Below are positions 51,004 to 59,564 of a stretch of DNA of 64,000 nt, piece by piece. The notes beneath the pieces were generated by a model that had not been told where the DNA came from, made no database searches, and saw only the letters and a list, made by a program, of their open reading frames with translations. Each line of letters starts with the position of its first letter. Position 1 is the stretch's first letter. Made by a program: the position numbers and the translations under genes. Origin of the DNA: Rhodothermales bacterium (lineage in GTDB: Bacteria; Bacteroidota; Rhodothermia; Rhodothermales; JANQRZ01); NCBI GenBank assembly GCA_039944855.1, contig JBDUXZ010000005.1, positions 186,001 to 250,000 of the forward strand, in the 5' to 3' direction.

Positions 51004-51207
51004 GAGAGCGGCGAAGGGACCCACCACGATCCCCGCCGCTCTCTCTGCTGCTCGAATCGCGGCCCACGAGGCGACCCGAGCATGTAGATGACCGTCTGCC
51101 ATACGCTCGCCCTGTTGTCCGACGCGGCCCGCGCCCTCGCATTGCGTGCATCCCGCGACACGACCTAAAGAGCGGCGAGAGCCCCCACCACGAGACCCTC
51201 GCCGCTC
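51004..51207 (-). ncRNA. Twin hairpins with the same loop sequence
   Basis: Two hairpins 126 bases apart. The first pairs 51004-51013 with 51034-51043 plus inner GGGA/TCCC, with loop CCCACCACGA at 51020-51029. The second pairs 51170-51179 with 51198-51207 and has the same decamer at 51184-51193. The second lies 43 bases after the lipoprotein stop on the minus strand and is followed by CTTTAGG, so it may terminate that gene. The shared loop suggests a duplicated structured RNA element. No gene is supported in 50861-51250. Confidence 0.4.
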
Positions 51208-51250
51208 AGTCTACCCCCGGACCGAGGGGGTCTCGTAGGACTAATGGCAC

Positions 51251-51673
51251 TCAGTCCGTGCAAACGGGCTCAAAAGTGCGGTCCTCCTGACGTTCCATCA
51301 CGACCGTCCCCTCCTCCTCATCGTCGACGTATGTGAACGTCGCTCGCATCCGATCGGCGTCGAGCGGCTCGAGTGCGATCAGGGTTTCGGATTCGCCCAC
51401 GGCGATGCGGTAGTCGAGAGGCCCTAGCCGCTCTACGGTCCACGACTCGGATTCCCAACACGCTTCTTCGTCGTAGAACTCGGTCTCGCTCCAGACGGCT
51501 TCCCCGATCCGGAGGAAGTTCTCTTCTCCCGCGTCGGTGTACTTCCAGAGCCCGAGAACGTTGGTTTCCCCGTCAGTGTTGGGGTCCTCTTCGGAGCCCT
51601 CTGCGGAGTCGCATCCGGCGAGGGGCGCGAGCAGGGCGGTGAGAAGGAGGATCAGCGTGTAAGGAGTGCGCAT
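51251..51673 (-). CDS. Small lipoprotein, tandem paralogue A
   Basis: A 140-residue predicted lipoprotein: signal MRTPYTLILLLTALLAPLAG with Cys21 (LAGCDS), an acidic linker, then a lipocalin-like beta domain starting VLGLWKYTD. Two further cysteines occur, CWES in the middle and FEPVCTD at the end, which could form a disulfide. It shares the start (MRTP.TL), the VLGLW motif and the F.P.C.D ending with the next gene, and also about 40 bases of upstream sequence, showing a tandem duplication. The ATG at 51673 starts the signal peptide. The function is unknown. Confidence 0.75.
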   Translation of the reverse strand: MRTPYTLILLLTALLAPLAGCDSAEGSEEDPNTDGETNVLGLWKYTDAGEENFLRIGEAVWSETEFYDEEACWESESWTVERLGPLDYRIAVGESETLIALEPLDADRMRATFTYVDDEEEGTVVMERQEDRTFEPVCTD

Positions 51674-51737
51674 GGCGTTCGGTAATGGGATGAGCAGGAG
51701 AGCAGCGGCCATCAGGCGAGAGCGTTCGGCGTACGTC

Positions 51738-52205
51738 TTAGTCGCAGAGCGGGGTGAAGTCCGACCGCGTGCTGCGGCGGTAGCGCTGCTCACCCTGGCT
51801 GTCCTCGTCGTCGAATCCGATCACGAGGTCGTCCCCGTCGCGGTTGATCGTGATGGTCCGTACGAGCGTCTCGCCGTCCTCTTCTCCATCGCTGTAGCTC
51901 CATTCGTCGCCGTCGATGTTCATCACGTCGAGCCTGTCACGGTCGAAGCAGTCGACGAACGCGCCGTCAACCTCGAGTTCGTCTTCGACTAGGAAGTTCG
52001 TGATGAAACGTTCCTCGGCGATGTCGACCCAGAAAGTTCTGAGTGACTCGTTTCCTGCACTGTCGAGTTCAAGCTCCTGCCAGAGTCCGAGGACACTGGA
52101 GCCGTCGTTGCCACCACCATCACCATCGTCCGTGGTGGAGTCGCACCCGGCGAGGGGCATGAGCAGGGCGGCGAGAAGGATGAGCAGCGTGTGGGGGGTG
52201 CGCAT
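51738..52205 (-). CDS. Small lipoprotein, tandem paralogue B
   Basis: A 155-residue predicted lipoprotein: signal MRTPHTLLILLAALLMPLAG with Cys21 (LAGCDS), an Asp/Gly-rich linker (TTDDGDGGGNDGSS), then a beta-rich domain beginning VLGLWQELE and ending FTPLCD. Cys residues in VDCFD and PLCD sit at positions equivalent to those of paralogue A. The interior sequence has diverged strongly from A while both ends are kept. It is upstream of A on the same strand, 64 bases apart. No family was recognised. Confidence 0.75.
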   Translation of the reverse strand: MRTPHTLLILLAALLMPLAGCDSTTDDGDGGGNDGSSVLGLWQELELDSAGNESLRTFWVDIAEERFITNFLVEDELEVDGAFVDCFDRDRLDVMNIDGDEWSYSDGEEDGETLVRTITINRDGDDLVIGFDDEDSQGEQRYRRSTRSDFTPLCD

Positions 52206-52463
52206 GGCGTTCGGTATAGGATGAGCAGGAGGTCAGCGGCCGAAGGACTTCTCGGGTGAGCGTCGAACGGAGGGAAACTCGCGAAGCCCCGCGCGCTGCG
52301 CATGGGCAGAAAGTGCCCATTCTTTCTTGATCTGCTACGGCTCAGGGGGTATTCTCTCGATCTCACTCGGTAAGGCGTGTAGGCTATACGCTCGCATCGA
52401 CCCCGCTGCAAGGTCCTCGTGGGTCGGTATCCGTATCCGCCATTCGATAGCGTTTCGCACTCC

Positions 52464-53312
52464 ATGCCTCTCCACCACACCACGCTCGGCCGTGGCGCGC
52501 CCGGTCTCATCGCGCTCCACGGCGGGCTCGGCTGGGACCACGCCTCGCTCCGGCCCTGGCTCGACCCGCTCGCCGACCACGCGTCGCTCACCTACGCCGA
52601 CCTTGCGGGCTGCGGGCACTCGCCCGCGCCCGACGACTGGAGCACCGTCACGCACGCCACGTGGGCCGACGACGTGGAAGCGCTCCGCCGCCACCTCCAC
52701 GCCGAGCGCGGCGGGCACGACCCAGCCATCCTCTTCGGTCACTCGTACGGGGGCGTCATCGCGCTCGAAGTCGCTCGCCGGCATCCCGAGCACGTCGGCG
52801 GCCTCATCCTCTGCGGCACGGTCTCGACCGGCACCCACCTGGCGGCAGCGGCGGAACGCGCGTTCGCCCGCGCGGAGGGCCGCACGCACGAGGTGCTCGC
52901 CGCCGCGCTCAGCGGTCCGCCGCAGAGCGACGCCGAGTTCGCGGCCCTGTTTCCCGACCTCCTCCCGCTCTACGTCCACGACCCGACCGCGCACGACCTT
53001 CGGGCCTACGCCGAGCGCATGACGCTGCGGGCCGCGCCCCTCCGGCGCACGTTCTACGACCTCCTCGCCGGGTACGACGCGCGCGAGCAGTTGCATGCCG
53101 TCGGCGTCCCCACGCTCGTCCTCGCCGGCCGTCACGACTGGATCGCCCCGCCCGAGGAATCGGCCGCCGACTTTCTCGCCGGGCTCGCTGGAGCCGAGGG
53201 GCACGTGTTCGAGGCGAGCGGGCATTTCCCGTTCATGGAAGAGCCCGACGCCTTCGTCGCCGTCGTCCGCGACTGGCTGGCGGCGCACGTCCCCACGCAC
53301 GCCTCCGTCTGA
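52464..53312 (+). CDS. Alpha/beta hydrolase
   Basis: A 282-residue alpha/beta-hydrolase-fold protein, probably a cytoplasmic esterase or peptidase-like enzyme. The oxyanion block is LHGGLGWDHASLRPWL (about 18-33). The nucleophile elbow is FGHSYGG (Ser near 93). The catalytic Asp is in LVLAGRHDWIAPPEE (about 225) and the His in EASGHFPFMEEPDAF (about 255). The HGG..D..........L pattern resembles proline iminopeptidase-like hydrolases. The ATG at 52464 opens the fold correctly. The LuxR-type regulator follows after 7 bases. Confidence 0.85.
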   Translation: MPLHHTTLGRGAPGLIALHGGLGWDHASLRPWLDPLADHASLTYADLAGCGHSPAPDDWSTVTHATWADDVEALRRHLHAERGGHDPAILFGHSYGGVIALEVARRHPEHVGGLILCGTVSTGTHLAAAAERAFARAEGRTHEVLAAALSGPPQSDAEFAALFPDLLPLYVHDPTAHDLRAYAERMTLRAAPLRRTFYDLLAGYDAREQLHAVGVPTLVLAGRHDWIAPPEESAADFLAGLAGAEGHVFEASGHFPFMEEPDAFVAVVRDWLAAHVPTHASV

Positions 53313-53319
53313 GCCGCCC

Positions 53320-54417
53320 GTGTCCCTCACGCTCACCTCTCAGGATCAGAAGCGGATCGCGCGCGCCTCCCGCGTGATCGCCGCGCCGTTCGACTTCGAC
53401 ACGCCCGACGCGTGGATGGAGGCGGCGGCGACGAGCCTTCGCGAAGTCGTTGGGGCTTCCACGGCGAGCGTCAGCATCCCCTCCGACTCCGGGCTCCGGT
53501 TGATGTACCCCGATTTCTCCGACGAGGTCGCCGACCAGTACCGGAGCTTCTATCCCCTTCTGGAGCGCGTCGGGACGTTCCGGCGGTCGGCTCGGAGCGG
53601 CGTCCTTACGCGGCGCGAGATTTTCGGCCAGCATTACGAGGCGATGCAGCAGTCGGCTTACGTCCAGGAGTTTATGCACGGCATCAAGTGCTACGACTCG
53701 ATCACGATCGGTGTCCGGTGGAGCCCCCGAGGCACGACGCCGGGCGACGTCCTTCAGGTTTTGCTCAATACGGACGATCCGCAGCGCCCGTTCGACGCAG
53801 CACAGGCGGCGACGGCGCGGCTGCTCCACCCGGCGCTGGAGGCGGGGGTCTCGTCCTACCAACGCCTGCGGGCGGCGCACGCCCAACTCGGTGCGCTCAT
53901 CGACGCCAGCGGGGCGGCCTGCGCCGTGTTCTCGCTTGGCGGCCAGTTCCTCCACGGCACTCCGGCCCTCAACCGTACGCTCGCTCGGGAGCCCCACCGG
54001 GACCGCTTGATGGCGCAGGCTCGGCACCTCGCCCGTGCATTCACCCGCAACCGGGACTCCCTAGCCGTCGCACCGTCTGAGCCCGGCACGTTCGTCGGAG
54101 CGCGAGGCCCGTATCGCCTCGTACCTACGCGCGTCAAGCACCTCGGACCTCGCCCGTCGATTCTCCTCACCGTCACTCCACCGCGTGCCCGATCACCCCT
54201 TCCCACCGAGGGCGACGTACAGGAGCAGTTCGGCCTCACACCCCGGCAGGCCGAGGTCGCGCTTCTCCTAGCCGCCCGACACTCGAACAAGGAGATCGCG
54301 GCGGCGCTCGGCATCAGCATCCACACCGCACGACACCACGTCGAGCACGTGCTGAGCCGACTCGACGCGGCCCGCAGCGACGTGCCGGACGTCGTGGGCC
54401 GCATCGACGTGGCCTGA
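53320..54417 (+). CDS. LuxR-family transcriptional regulator
   Basis: A 365-residue regulator. The C-terminal HTH (about 300-350) reads FGLTPRQAEVALLLAARHSNKEIAAALGISIHTARHHVEHVLSRL, a clear LuxR/GerE domain. The N-terminal 280 residues have a GAF/PAS-like look (ATSLREVVGASTASVSIP near residue 30) but match no ligand-binding family I recognise. The GTG start at 53320 lies 7 bases after the hydrolase stop, suggesting co-transcription. A decayed MITE-like element begins directly after the stop. Its signal is unknown. Confidence 0.82.
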   Translation: MSLTLTSQDQKRIARASRVIAAPFDFDTPDAWMEAAATSLREVVGASTASVSIPSDSGLRLMYPDFSDEVADQYRSFYPLLERVGTFRRSARSGVLTRREIFGQHYEAMQQSAYVQEFMHGIKCYDSITIGVRWSPRGTTPGDVLQVLLNTDDPQRPFDAAQAATARLLHPALEAGVSSYQRLRAAHAQLGALIDASGAACAVFSLGGQFLHGTPALNRTLAREPHRDRLMAQARHLARAFTRNRDSLAVAPSEPGTFVGARGPYRLVPTRVKHLGPRPSILLTVTPPRARSPLPTEGDVQEQFGLTPRQAEVALLLAARHSNKEIAAALGISIHTARHHVEHVLSRLDAARSDVPDVVGRIDVA

Positions 54418-54578
54418 GCCTCATGCGTTCTGTTGCAACGCTTTCTTCTTCGTCATCCTGAGCTTGTCGAAGGATCTCTCCTCGGCACCGCATTGCTCAT
54501 CAGAGATCCCTCGACTGCGCTCGGGATGACAGTTTGAGGCGGCTCTGCTGAGCTTCTCAACAGGGAGCAAGCCTCCTG
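54417..54578. mobile_element. Decayed MITE-like element
   Basis: A relative of the element at 2407-2616. The right end carries GAGCTTCTCAACAGGGAGCA; the left end is degraded. Flanking direct repeats AGCCTCATG (54417-54425) and AGCCTCCTG (54570-54578) match at 8 of 9 bases. The core (54452-54530) begins GTCATCCTGAGC and ends CTCGGGATGAC, and is nearly identical over about 60 bases to the core at 62741-62829. The rest of the 54418-54724 gap holds no gene. Confidence 0.6.
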
Positions 54579-54724
54579 CTCATCGCTCCCGCTGCGCGAT
54601 TCGTTGGCTACCGCCGCCACACAGCACCTCAGGCGAGGTGCCAAGGGTTTGCGATTATCGGGAAGTGGGAACTAAGCCGTGCGCGGTTGCTTCTGCGCTG
54701 TCCCCACTGACCTCCTCCCCTCGC

Positions 54725-55906
54725 ATGGCCTCCCGCATCCTCCTCTTCACCGGCAAAGGCGGCGTCGGCAAGACGACGTGTGCCGCCGCGACGGCGCTCG
54801 AAGCCGCCCGCCGCGGCTACCGCACGCTCGTCATGTCGTCGGACCCGGCCCACTCCCTCGCCGACGCACTCGACCAGCGGCTGGGGCCCGAGCCCGTCGC
54901 CATCGCTGACAACCTGTGGGCGCAGGAGGTGGACCTCTACTACAGCATGCAGAAGTACTGGGCGAGTATGCGCGACCTCATGCTGAGCGTGTTCCGCTGG
55001 CAGGGCGTGGACCGCCTCGCCGCCGAGGAGATGGCCGCGCTGCCGGGCATGGGCGAGGCCTCCGCCCTCCTCTGGCTCGACTCCTTCTACCGCTCCGGCG
55101 ACTACGACCTCATCATCCTCGACTCGGCGCCGACGGGCGAGACGCTCACGCTCCTCACGCTGCCCCAAGTGGCGCAGTGGTGGGTGTCGAAGGCGTTCCC
55201 GTTCCAGAAGACGGCGTTCAAGCTCGGCGGCCTCGCCGTCCGCAAGACGACGGGCATCCCGCTCGACCGGGGCTACGCCGAGCTCGACCGCCTCTTCGGC
55301 GTGCTCGGCGAGATCCAGAAGGTGCTGCAGGACCCGACGATCTCGTCGACGCGGCTCGTGATGAACCCGGAGCGGATGGTGATCGCCGAGGCGCGGCGCG
55401 CCTACACGTATCTCCAACTCTACGGTTACGGCGTGGACGGCGTGATCGTCAACCGGATCATCCCCGAGGACGAGGCCGGGACGGTCCTCGCGAAGTACGT
55501 CGCGGCGCAGGCGGGCTACCTCGAAGAGATCGAGCACAGCTTCTCGCCGCTCCCCATCCTCCGCGTCCCGCACGTCGGGCAGGAGGTATTCGGGCTCGAC
55601 CTGCTGCGCGAGATCGGGGCCGGGCTCTATCCCGAGCGCGACCCGACCGACGTGTTCTACGCCGAACAGGCGTACCGGATGGAGGCCGAGGGCGATGATT
55701 ATCTCCTCTCCGTCCACCTCCCATTCCTGAACGAGGACGAGGTCACGGCCGAGAAGTTCGGCGACGAGCTCGTGGTGCAAGTCCGCAACCAGCGGCGGAG
55801 CTACGGGCTGCCGAACTTCCTCAGCTACTACCAGCTCGCCTCGGCGGCGCTCGACGATGGCTGGCTCCGCGCCCGCTTCGAGCCGAACCCGGCGGCGTCG
55901 GGTTAA
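54725..55906 (+). CDS. ArsA/GET3-type ATPase
   Basis: A 393-residue member of the ArsA/Get3 (anion-transporting) ATPase family of SIMIBI P-loop NTPases. The P-loop is FTGKGGVGKTTCAAATAL (about 7-24). Switch I is SSDPAHSLADALD and switch II is LIILDSAPTGETLTLL (about 130-146). VVNR-type A-loop residues (VDGVIVNRIIPED) follow. The C-terminal part ends in a small beta domain (LLSVHLPFLNEDEVTAEKFGDELVVQV), as in bacterial ArsA-like proteins fused to an HSP20-type domain. It has a single nucleotide-binding half. No arsR or arsB is nearby, so tail-anchored or other protein handling is as likely as arsenite export. The ATG at 54725 begins the P-loop domain. Confidence 0.87.
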   Translation: MASRILLFTGKGGVGKTTCAAATALEAARRGYRTLVMSSDPAHSLADALDQRLGPEPVAIADNLWAQEVDLYYSMQKYWASMRDLMLSVFRWQGVDRLAAEEMAALPGMGEASALLWLDSFYRSGDYDLIILDSAPTGETLTLLTLPQVAQWWVSKAFPFQKTAFKLGGLAVRKTTGIPLDRGYAELDRLFGVLGEIQKVLQDPTISSTRLVMNPERMVIAEARRAYTYLQLYGYGVDGVIVNRIIPEDEAGTVLAKYVAAQAGYLEEIEHSFSPLPILRVPHVGQEVFGLDLLREIGAGLYPERDPTDVFYAEQAYRMEAEGDDYLLSVHLPFLNEDEVTAEKFGDELVVQVRNQRRSYGLPNFLSYYQLASAALDDGWLRARFEPNPAASG

Positions 55907-55959
55907 CGCGGACGGCGCGGGGCCGATAACCGGGGCCGCCCCTCTCGCTCCCCGCCGCC

Positions 55960-56199
55960 ATGCCGTTCGAGCCCCGCCACCTCCGCGCCTGCCTCCGCCT
56001 CGTCGAGCCCGAGCGCGCCGCGTGGACCTTCGCCGACCTCCTCCGCACGCCCGACGGAGACGGCGATCCCGAGGCCTTCGACGCGCTCTGCGACACGTTC
56101 TGCACGCTCGTCGACGCCCCGTCCTGCGCCGTCACCGACCCCGACGACGAGGGGCGGATCTGGTTCGTCGCCCCGCGCGGTGCCGGTCAGTATTCCTGA
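55960..56199 (+). CDS. Hypothetical small protein
   Basis: A 79-residue frame with strongly GC-biased third positions like its neighbours. It is acidic, with three Cys (ALCDTFCTLVDAPSC) and no signal peptide. The stop overlaps the end of the convergent nuclease-like gene by 13 bases. No family was recognised, and it could be spurious. It lies 53 bases after the ArsA-like gene. Confidence 0.4.
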   Translation: MPFEPRHLRACLRLVEPERAAWTFADLLRTPDGDGDPEAFDALCDTFCTLVDAPSCAVTDPDDEGRIWFVAPRGAGQYS

Positions 56200-56549
56200 T
56201 AGCGGGCGTGCCCGTTTGCGACGAGGTGGTCGCTGATGTTGATCAGGCCCTCGTCGTGCTCGACCCACACCTCAGCGATGTAGCGGCCGTACTTGCCGAC
56301 TTTGTCTTTGAACGTCTGGATCAGCACCTCCTTATCGAGCACGAGCTCGCGGAGAACGTCGCGCGCGACGAGGCCCTCGGGCCGCTCGTCGCCGCGGACT
56401 TCGGGCGCGTTGATCCGCGAAAGGCGGAGCGTGATCCCGTTCAGCGTGACGTGCATCCCGAGGTCGACGCTGACGGTGATCGTGTCGGCGTCGTAGGCCT
56501 TCGTGCAGCGGGCGCGGTAGGTGTAGAGGTGGACGGCGTTGGGTTCCAT
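56187..56549 (-). CDS. Staphylococcal-nuclease-like (thermonuclease) protein
   Basis: A 120-residue SNase-fold protein. The active-site residues can be placed: Arg in RLSRINAPEVRG, Glu in DERPEG and Arg in VGKYGRYIAEVWV, with the Ca-binding Asp region DADTITVSVDLGM. It has no signal peptide, unlike secreted nucleases, so it would act inside the cell. It lies 45 bases after umuC on the same strand and may be part of the same damage-response operon. Small intracellular SNase-like proteins are common but poorly studied. Confidence 0.85.
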   Translation of the reverse strand: MEPNAVHLYTYRARCTKAYDADTITVSVDLGMHVTLNGITLRLSRINAPEVRGDERPEGLVARDVLRELVLDKEVLIQTFKDKVGKYGRYIAEVWVEHDEGLINISDHLVANGHARYQEY

Positions 56550-56594
56550 GGTTTTACCGGGTTGGACTCGGCGACAAGATAGGCCGCCCCGAGG

Positions 56595-57869
56595 TCAGAG
56601 CGCGGCGACGGGCAGTTCCTCCCACCGCGTCGTGTAGGCCGGCGAGACGAGCCCACGCCGCATCGCCCACGCCTGCTCGGTCCCGCAGCGCCCGAACGTG
56701 ACGGCTCCGCGTCCGTGCTTCCGGTTGACGGCGTCGACGGCGGCCATCAGCGCCTCATCTTCCGGGCGGTACGGGAGGAAGAGGTGGCCCTGCGCGGGGT
56801 TCGCGGGCGTGAGGTGAGCGAGAATGACGCCGGCTTTGTAGTACGCCCGGCCCGGCTCGTGCAATCGGTCGAGGCAGCGGAGCGCGGCTTTGAGCAGGGT
56901 CGGCGTGTGGTTCGAGGCGGGGAGCGAGACGGCGCAGGCTCCGGCGCGGTCGCGCCCGCCTTCCGGGGCACGACGGCTCGCGCTCGCCGAGGCCCCCGCG
57001 CAGAGGAACACCTGCAGCGCTCCGGCAGCGAGGCCTGCCGCGCGCAGCTTCTCCGCCGCCCGCGCCGTGTGCGTCGCCACGGCCTCCTCCAGCTCGCGCC
57101 GCTCCGTCACCGTCCGCCCGAACGACCGGCTCCGCGTCACACTCTGCCGCGGCGGCGGCGCCTCTTCGAGCGGGAGGCACGGGACGCCGCGCAGCTCCCA
57201 CACCGTCCGCAGCCCGACGACGCGGAGCGTCTTCCGCGCCCACACGTCCGGCACGTCGCGGAGGTGGCGCGCCGTGCGGACGCCGTGCGCCTCCAGCACC
57301 GGCCCCGTCCGCTTCCCCACGCCCCACACGTCGCGCACCGGGACCCGCTCCAAGAGGGCGTCGAGGTCGGAGCGGCCGACGAGCGAGAACACGGGCGTCC
57401 CGTCCTGCTTGCTCAGCCGTCCCGCCACCTTGCACAGCGTCTTCGTCGGCCCCACGCCGACGCGGACGGGGATGCCGGTCCAGCGCAGCACGCGGGCGTG
57501 GAGCTCCCGCGCGAGGTCGAGCACGGCGTCGGGCCGGAGGTCGGGCAGGCCGACGAACGCCTCGTCGATGGAGTAGACCTCCACGTCGGGTGTGAGCGTG
57601 CGGAGCGTCTCCATCACGCGGTGACTCATGTCGGCGTAGAGCGCGTAGTTACTCGAAAAGACACGGACGCCGGCTCGCGCGAAGGCCCGTCGGTGCTGGA
57701 AATACGGCGCGCCCATCGGCACGCCCATCGCCTTCACCTCCTCGCTTCGGGCGATCACGCAGCCGTCGTTGTTCGAGAGCACGACGACGGGCACGCCGCG
57801 CAGCGACGGCGCGAAGACGCGCTCGCACGAGACGTAGAAGTTGGCGCAGTCGACGAGGGCGAAGGGCAT
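56595..57869 (-). CDS. umuC: Y-family DNA polymerase UmuC
   Basis: A 424-residue translesion DNA polymerase V catalytic subunit. The palm motifs [17 protein letters not shown] (Asp7) and [11 protein letters not shown] (Asp102, Glu103) give the metal-binding acids. [27 protein letters not shown] is the UmuC signature. The HhH region ([23 protein letters not shown]) and the little-finger domain with a C-terminal tail are present. Length is normal. The ATG at 57869 starts the conserved sequence. umuD is 108 bases upstream on the same strand. No clear LexA box was found in the gap. Confidence 0.95.
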   Translation of the reverse strand: MPFALVDCANFYVSCERVFAPSLRGVPVVVLSNNDGCVIARSEEVKAMGVPMGAPYFQHRRAFARAGVRVFSSNYALYADMSHRVMETLRTLTPDVEVYSIDEAFVGLPDLRPDAVLDLARELHARVLRWTGIPVRVGVGPTKTLCKVAGRLSKQDGTPVFSLVGRSDLDALLERVPVRDVWGVGKRTGPVLEAHGVRTARHLRDVPDVWARKTLRVVGLRTVWELRGVPCLPLEEAPPPRQSVTRSRSFGRTVTERRELEEAVATHTARAAEKLRAAGLAAGALQVFLCAGASASASRRAPEGGRDRAGACAVSLPASNHTPTLLKAALRCLDRLHEPGRAYYKAGVILAHLTPANPAQGHLFLPYRPEDEALMAAVDAVNRKHGRGAVTFGRCGTEQAWAMRRGLVSPAYTTRWEELPVAAL

Positions 57870-57977
57870 CGGGAACGGGGAAGGCGAGCCCGTTCATACC
57901 TCCCCGCTGGTGACGCCTTCTCTGTCACCCTCCACCCGGCCCTCGCCGCGACGCACGCTTCGGAGCCCCTGCGCGCG

Positions 57978-58427
57978 CTATTTGCAGGCGTGGACGACGT
58001 GCGTGACGACGCCCCAGATCACGAGCTCCTGCTCGCCCTCGACCGGGATCGGCGGGTAGAGATCGTTCTCGGAGACGAGGCAGACCCGCCCGTCGCGGAT
58101 GCGGATGCGCTTCACGGCTAGCTCTCCGTCGAGCACGGCCACGACGATCTTCCCGTCGCACGGCTCCACGGCGCGGTCCACGACCAGGATGTCGCCGTCG
58201 GTGATGTTCGCCCCCGTCATCGAGTCGCCTTCGACACGGACGAAGAACGTCGCAGCCGGGTGCTTCACGACGAGGTCGTTAAGGTCCAGCGTGCAATCGA
58301 CGTGGTCGTCGGCGGGCGAGGCGAAGCCGGCGGGGACGCGCGTGAGCAGCAGCGGGAGCGGGAGCGGCGGGCCGGGCGCGTACGGGATGACGTCGGCGGC
58401 GCGGAGGCCGAAGGGGCGGAGTTCCAT
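57978..58427 (-). CDS. umuD: UmuD-type S24 peptidase
   Basis: A 149-residue LexA/UmuD-family protein, which cleaves itself and then joins UmuC to form polymerase V. The cleavage site fits Ala33-Gly34 (RVPAGFASPADDHVD). The catalytic Ser is Ser69 (VRVEGDSMTGANI) and the Lys is Lys106 (GELAVKRIRI). There is no DNA-binding domain. The ATG at 58427 gives the usual MELRPF-type start; an ATG 27 bases upstream (MRPLTASPL) is also possible. It lies 86 bases after the B12-domain regulator on the same strand. Confidence 0.93.
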   Translation of the reverse strand: MELRPFGLRAADVIPYAPGPPLPLPLLLTRVPAGFASPADDHVDCTLDLNDLVVKHPAATFFVRVEGDSMTGANITDGDILVVDRAVEPCDGKIVVAVLDGELAVKRIRIRDGRVCLVSENDLYPPIPVEGEQELVIWGVVTHVVHACK

Positions 58428-58513
58428 CAGAGGGGAGGCGGTGAGGGGGCGCATAAGCTCCGCACTGGAGGCGAGAAGCGCAACGCCGCCGTCACAAACG
58501 GCCGCGGCGTGGG

Positions 58514-59503
58514 CTACGCCGCCCGGCGCTCGGCCATGATCTGCTCGGCCAGCGCGTTCAGCGCCAGCATCGACGGCAGCACGGTCAGCCCCGGAAGCGC
58601 GTCCGCCTTCGCCTCCCGCCCGCCCACCACGAAGCGCGCACCCGCCGCATTCAGTTCGGTCGCGAGCGCGGCGCTCGCGCGGCGGAGTTCCTCGTCCGGC
58701 GGGCTCGCCGACACGGAGAGCCACACGAGGTCAGCCCGGCGGCGGCGTGCCGCATCGGCGAGCACGTCGATCGGGGTATTGGGGCCTAGGTTCGTAACGT
58801 CGAACCCGAGGTCTTCGAGCACGGCCGCGGCCATCAGCGAGGGGACGGTGTAGGGGTCCCCTTCGAACGCGCCGCCCACGGCGACGGGCGCACCGTCCGG
58901 CGCGAGGGGCCGCAGCGTCCGGATCTGGTGGAGGATCTGCACGAACACGTCGACCGCCTCGTGCTCGATCCCGATGCCCGACGGGTCGACGCCGCCGCCG
59001 CCGTTCTCCCAGAGCATCCCCGCGTGGTGGAGCGCGCCCCGGAGCGGCCCGTCGCAGAGCGACGCGAGCGACGCGCCCCCTACGTACGCCGCCACGACGA
59101 GCGCACGCGCCCGCGCCGCCTCGCCCGCCACGAGCGCCTCGATGAGCCCCTCCGCCGTCACCGGCGCGGCCTCGATGTCCGGCAGCCCGACGAGTTCCGG
59201 CAGCCGGAGCGCCGCCGGATCGACGACGTGGAGGGCGCGCTCACGGATGAACCGGACGGCCTCCCGTTGTGAGACGCGCCGGTGCCCCCCCGCCGTCCGC
59301 GCCGCCTCGAGCTCCCCCGCGTCGATCCACCGCTTCATCGACGACTCGCTCACGCCGACGGCCGTGGCGAGCTCGCGTGGGGAAAAGGTGTGTTCACGCG
59401 CCGAGAGATGCGGGGAGGTCGAAGACAAGATTTTGGGGAGAATGAGAGACGGAGGGAGCGGGCAGGAACCAAACGGCAGCGCATCGCTTTTGTGGGAGGG
59501 CAA
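58514..59503 (-). CDS. MerR-type regulator with cobalamin-binding-like domain (CarH/LitR relative)
   Basis: A 329-residue regulator related to the light- and B12-sensing CarH/LitR proteins. A MerR-like HTH covers about 40-90 (FSPRELATAVGVSESSMKRWIDAGELEAARTAGGHRRVS). The B12-binding-2 helical domain (about 115-200) has Trp165 and Glu180-His181, the WxnEH capping motif with a longer spacer than usual. The Rossmann-like B12 domain (about 205-329) has GPNTP and VVGG motifs. The expected cobalt-ligating His of the ExHxxG motif is replaced: GDPYTVP puts Tyr218 there. This suggests a sensor that does not bind B12 in the usual way or does not need it. The start is uncertain; an in-frame TTG near 59427 would remove the poorly conserved first 25 residues. 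It is divergent from the fasciclin-SDR-photolyase genes. Confidence 0.82.
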   Translation of the reverse strand: MPSHKSDALPFGSCPLPPSLILPKILSSTSPHLSAREHTFSPRELATAVGVSESSMKRWIDAGELEAARTAGGHRRVSQREAVRFIRERALHVVDPAALRLPELVGLPDIEAAPVTAEGLIEALVAGEAARARALVVAAYVGGASLASLCDGPLRGALHHAGMLWENGGGGVDPSGIGIEHEAVDVFVQILHQIRTLRPLAPDGAPVAVGGAFEGDPYTVPSLMAAAVLEDLGFDVTNLGPNTPIDVLADAARRRRADLVWLSVSASPPDEELRRASAALATELNAAGARFVVGGREAKADALPGLTVLPSMLALNALAEQIMAERRAA

Positions 59504-59549
59504 AACGGACGCCGCCGCCGTGCGGATTCGAAGCGCTGGCCGTCACGTG

Positions 59550-59564
59550 AACGTTTTGCACGTT
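59550..59564. promoter_or_regulatory. Inverted-repeat operator candidate AACGT-N5-ACGTT
   Basis: AACGT (59550-59554), five bases, ACGTT (59560-59564) form a perfect 5-5-5 inverted repeat in the divergent promoter region. It overlaps the likely -35 element of the fasciclin gene, which suits a MerR-type repressor. That it is bound by the neighbouring regulator is inference. Confidence 0.45.

Noticed and set aside
50936-51161. Short minus-strand frames after the lipoprotein pair
   Set aside because: They overlap the twin hairpins, have no signal peptide or domain, and show no coding character.
54638-54724. Upstream ATG for the ArsA-like gene
   Set aside because: The 29 extra residues precede the P-loop strand that normally starts the protein; the ATG at 54725 fits the family.
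54725-55906. Arsenic resistance operon
   Set aside because: The ArsA-like ATPase has no arsB, arsC, arsD or arsR nearby and could equally be Get3-like.
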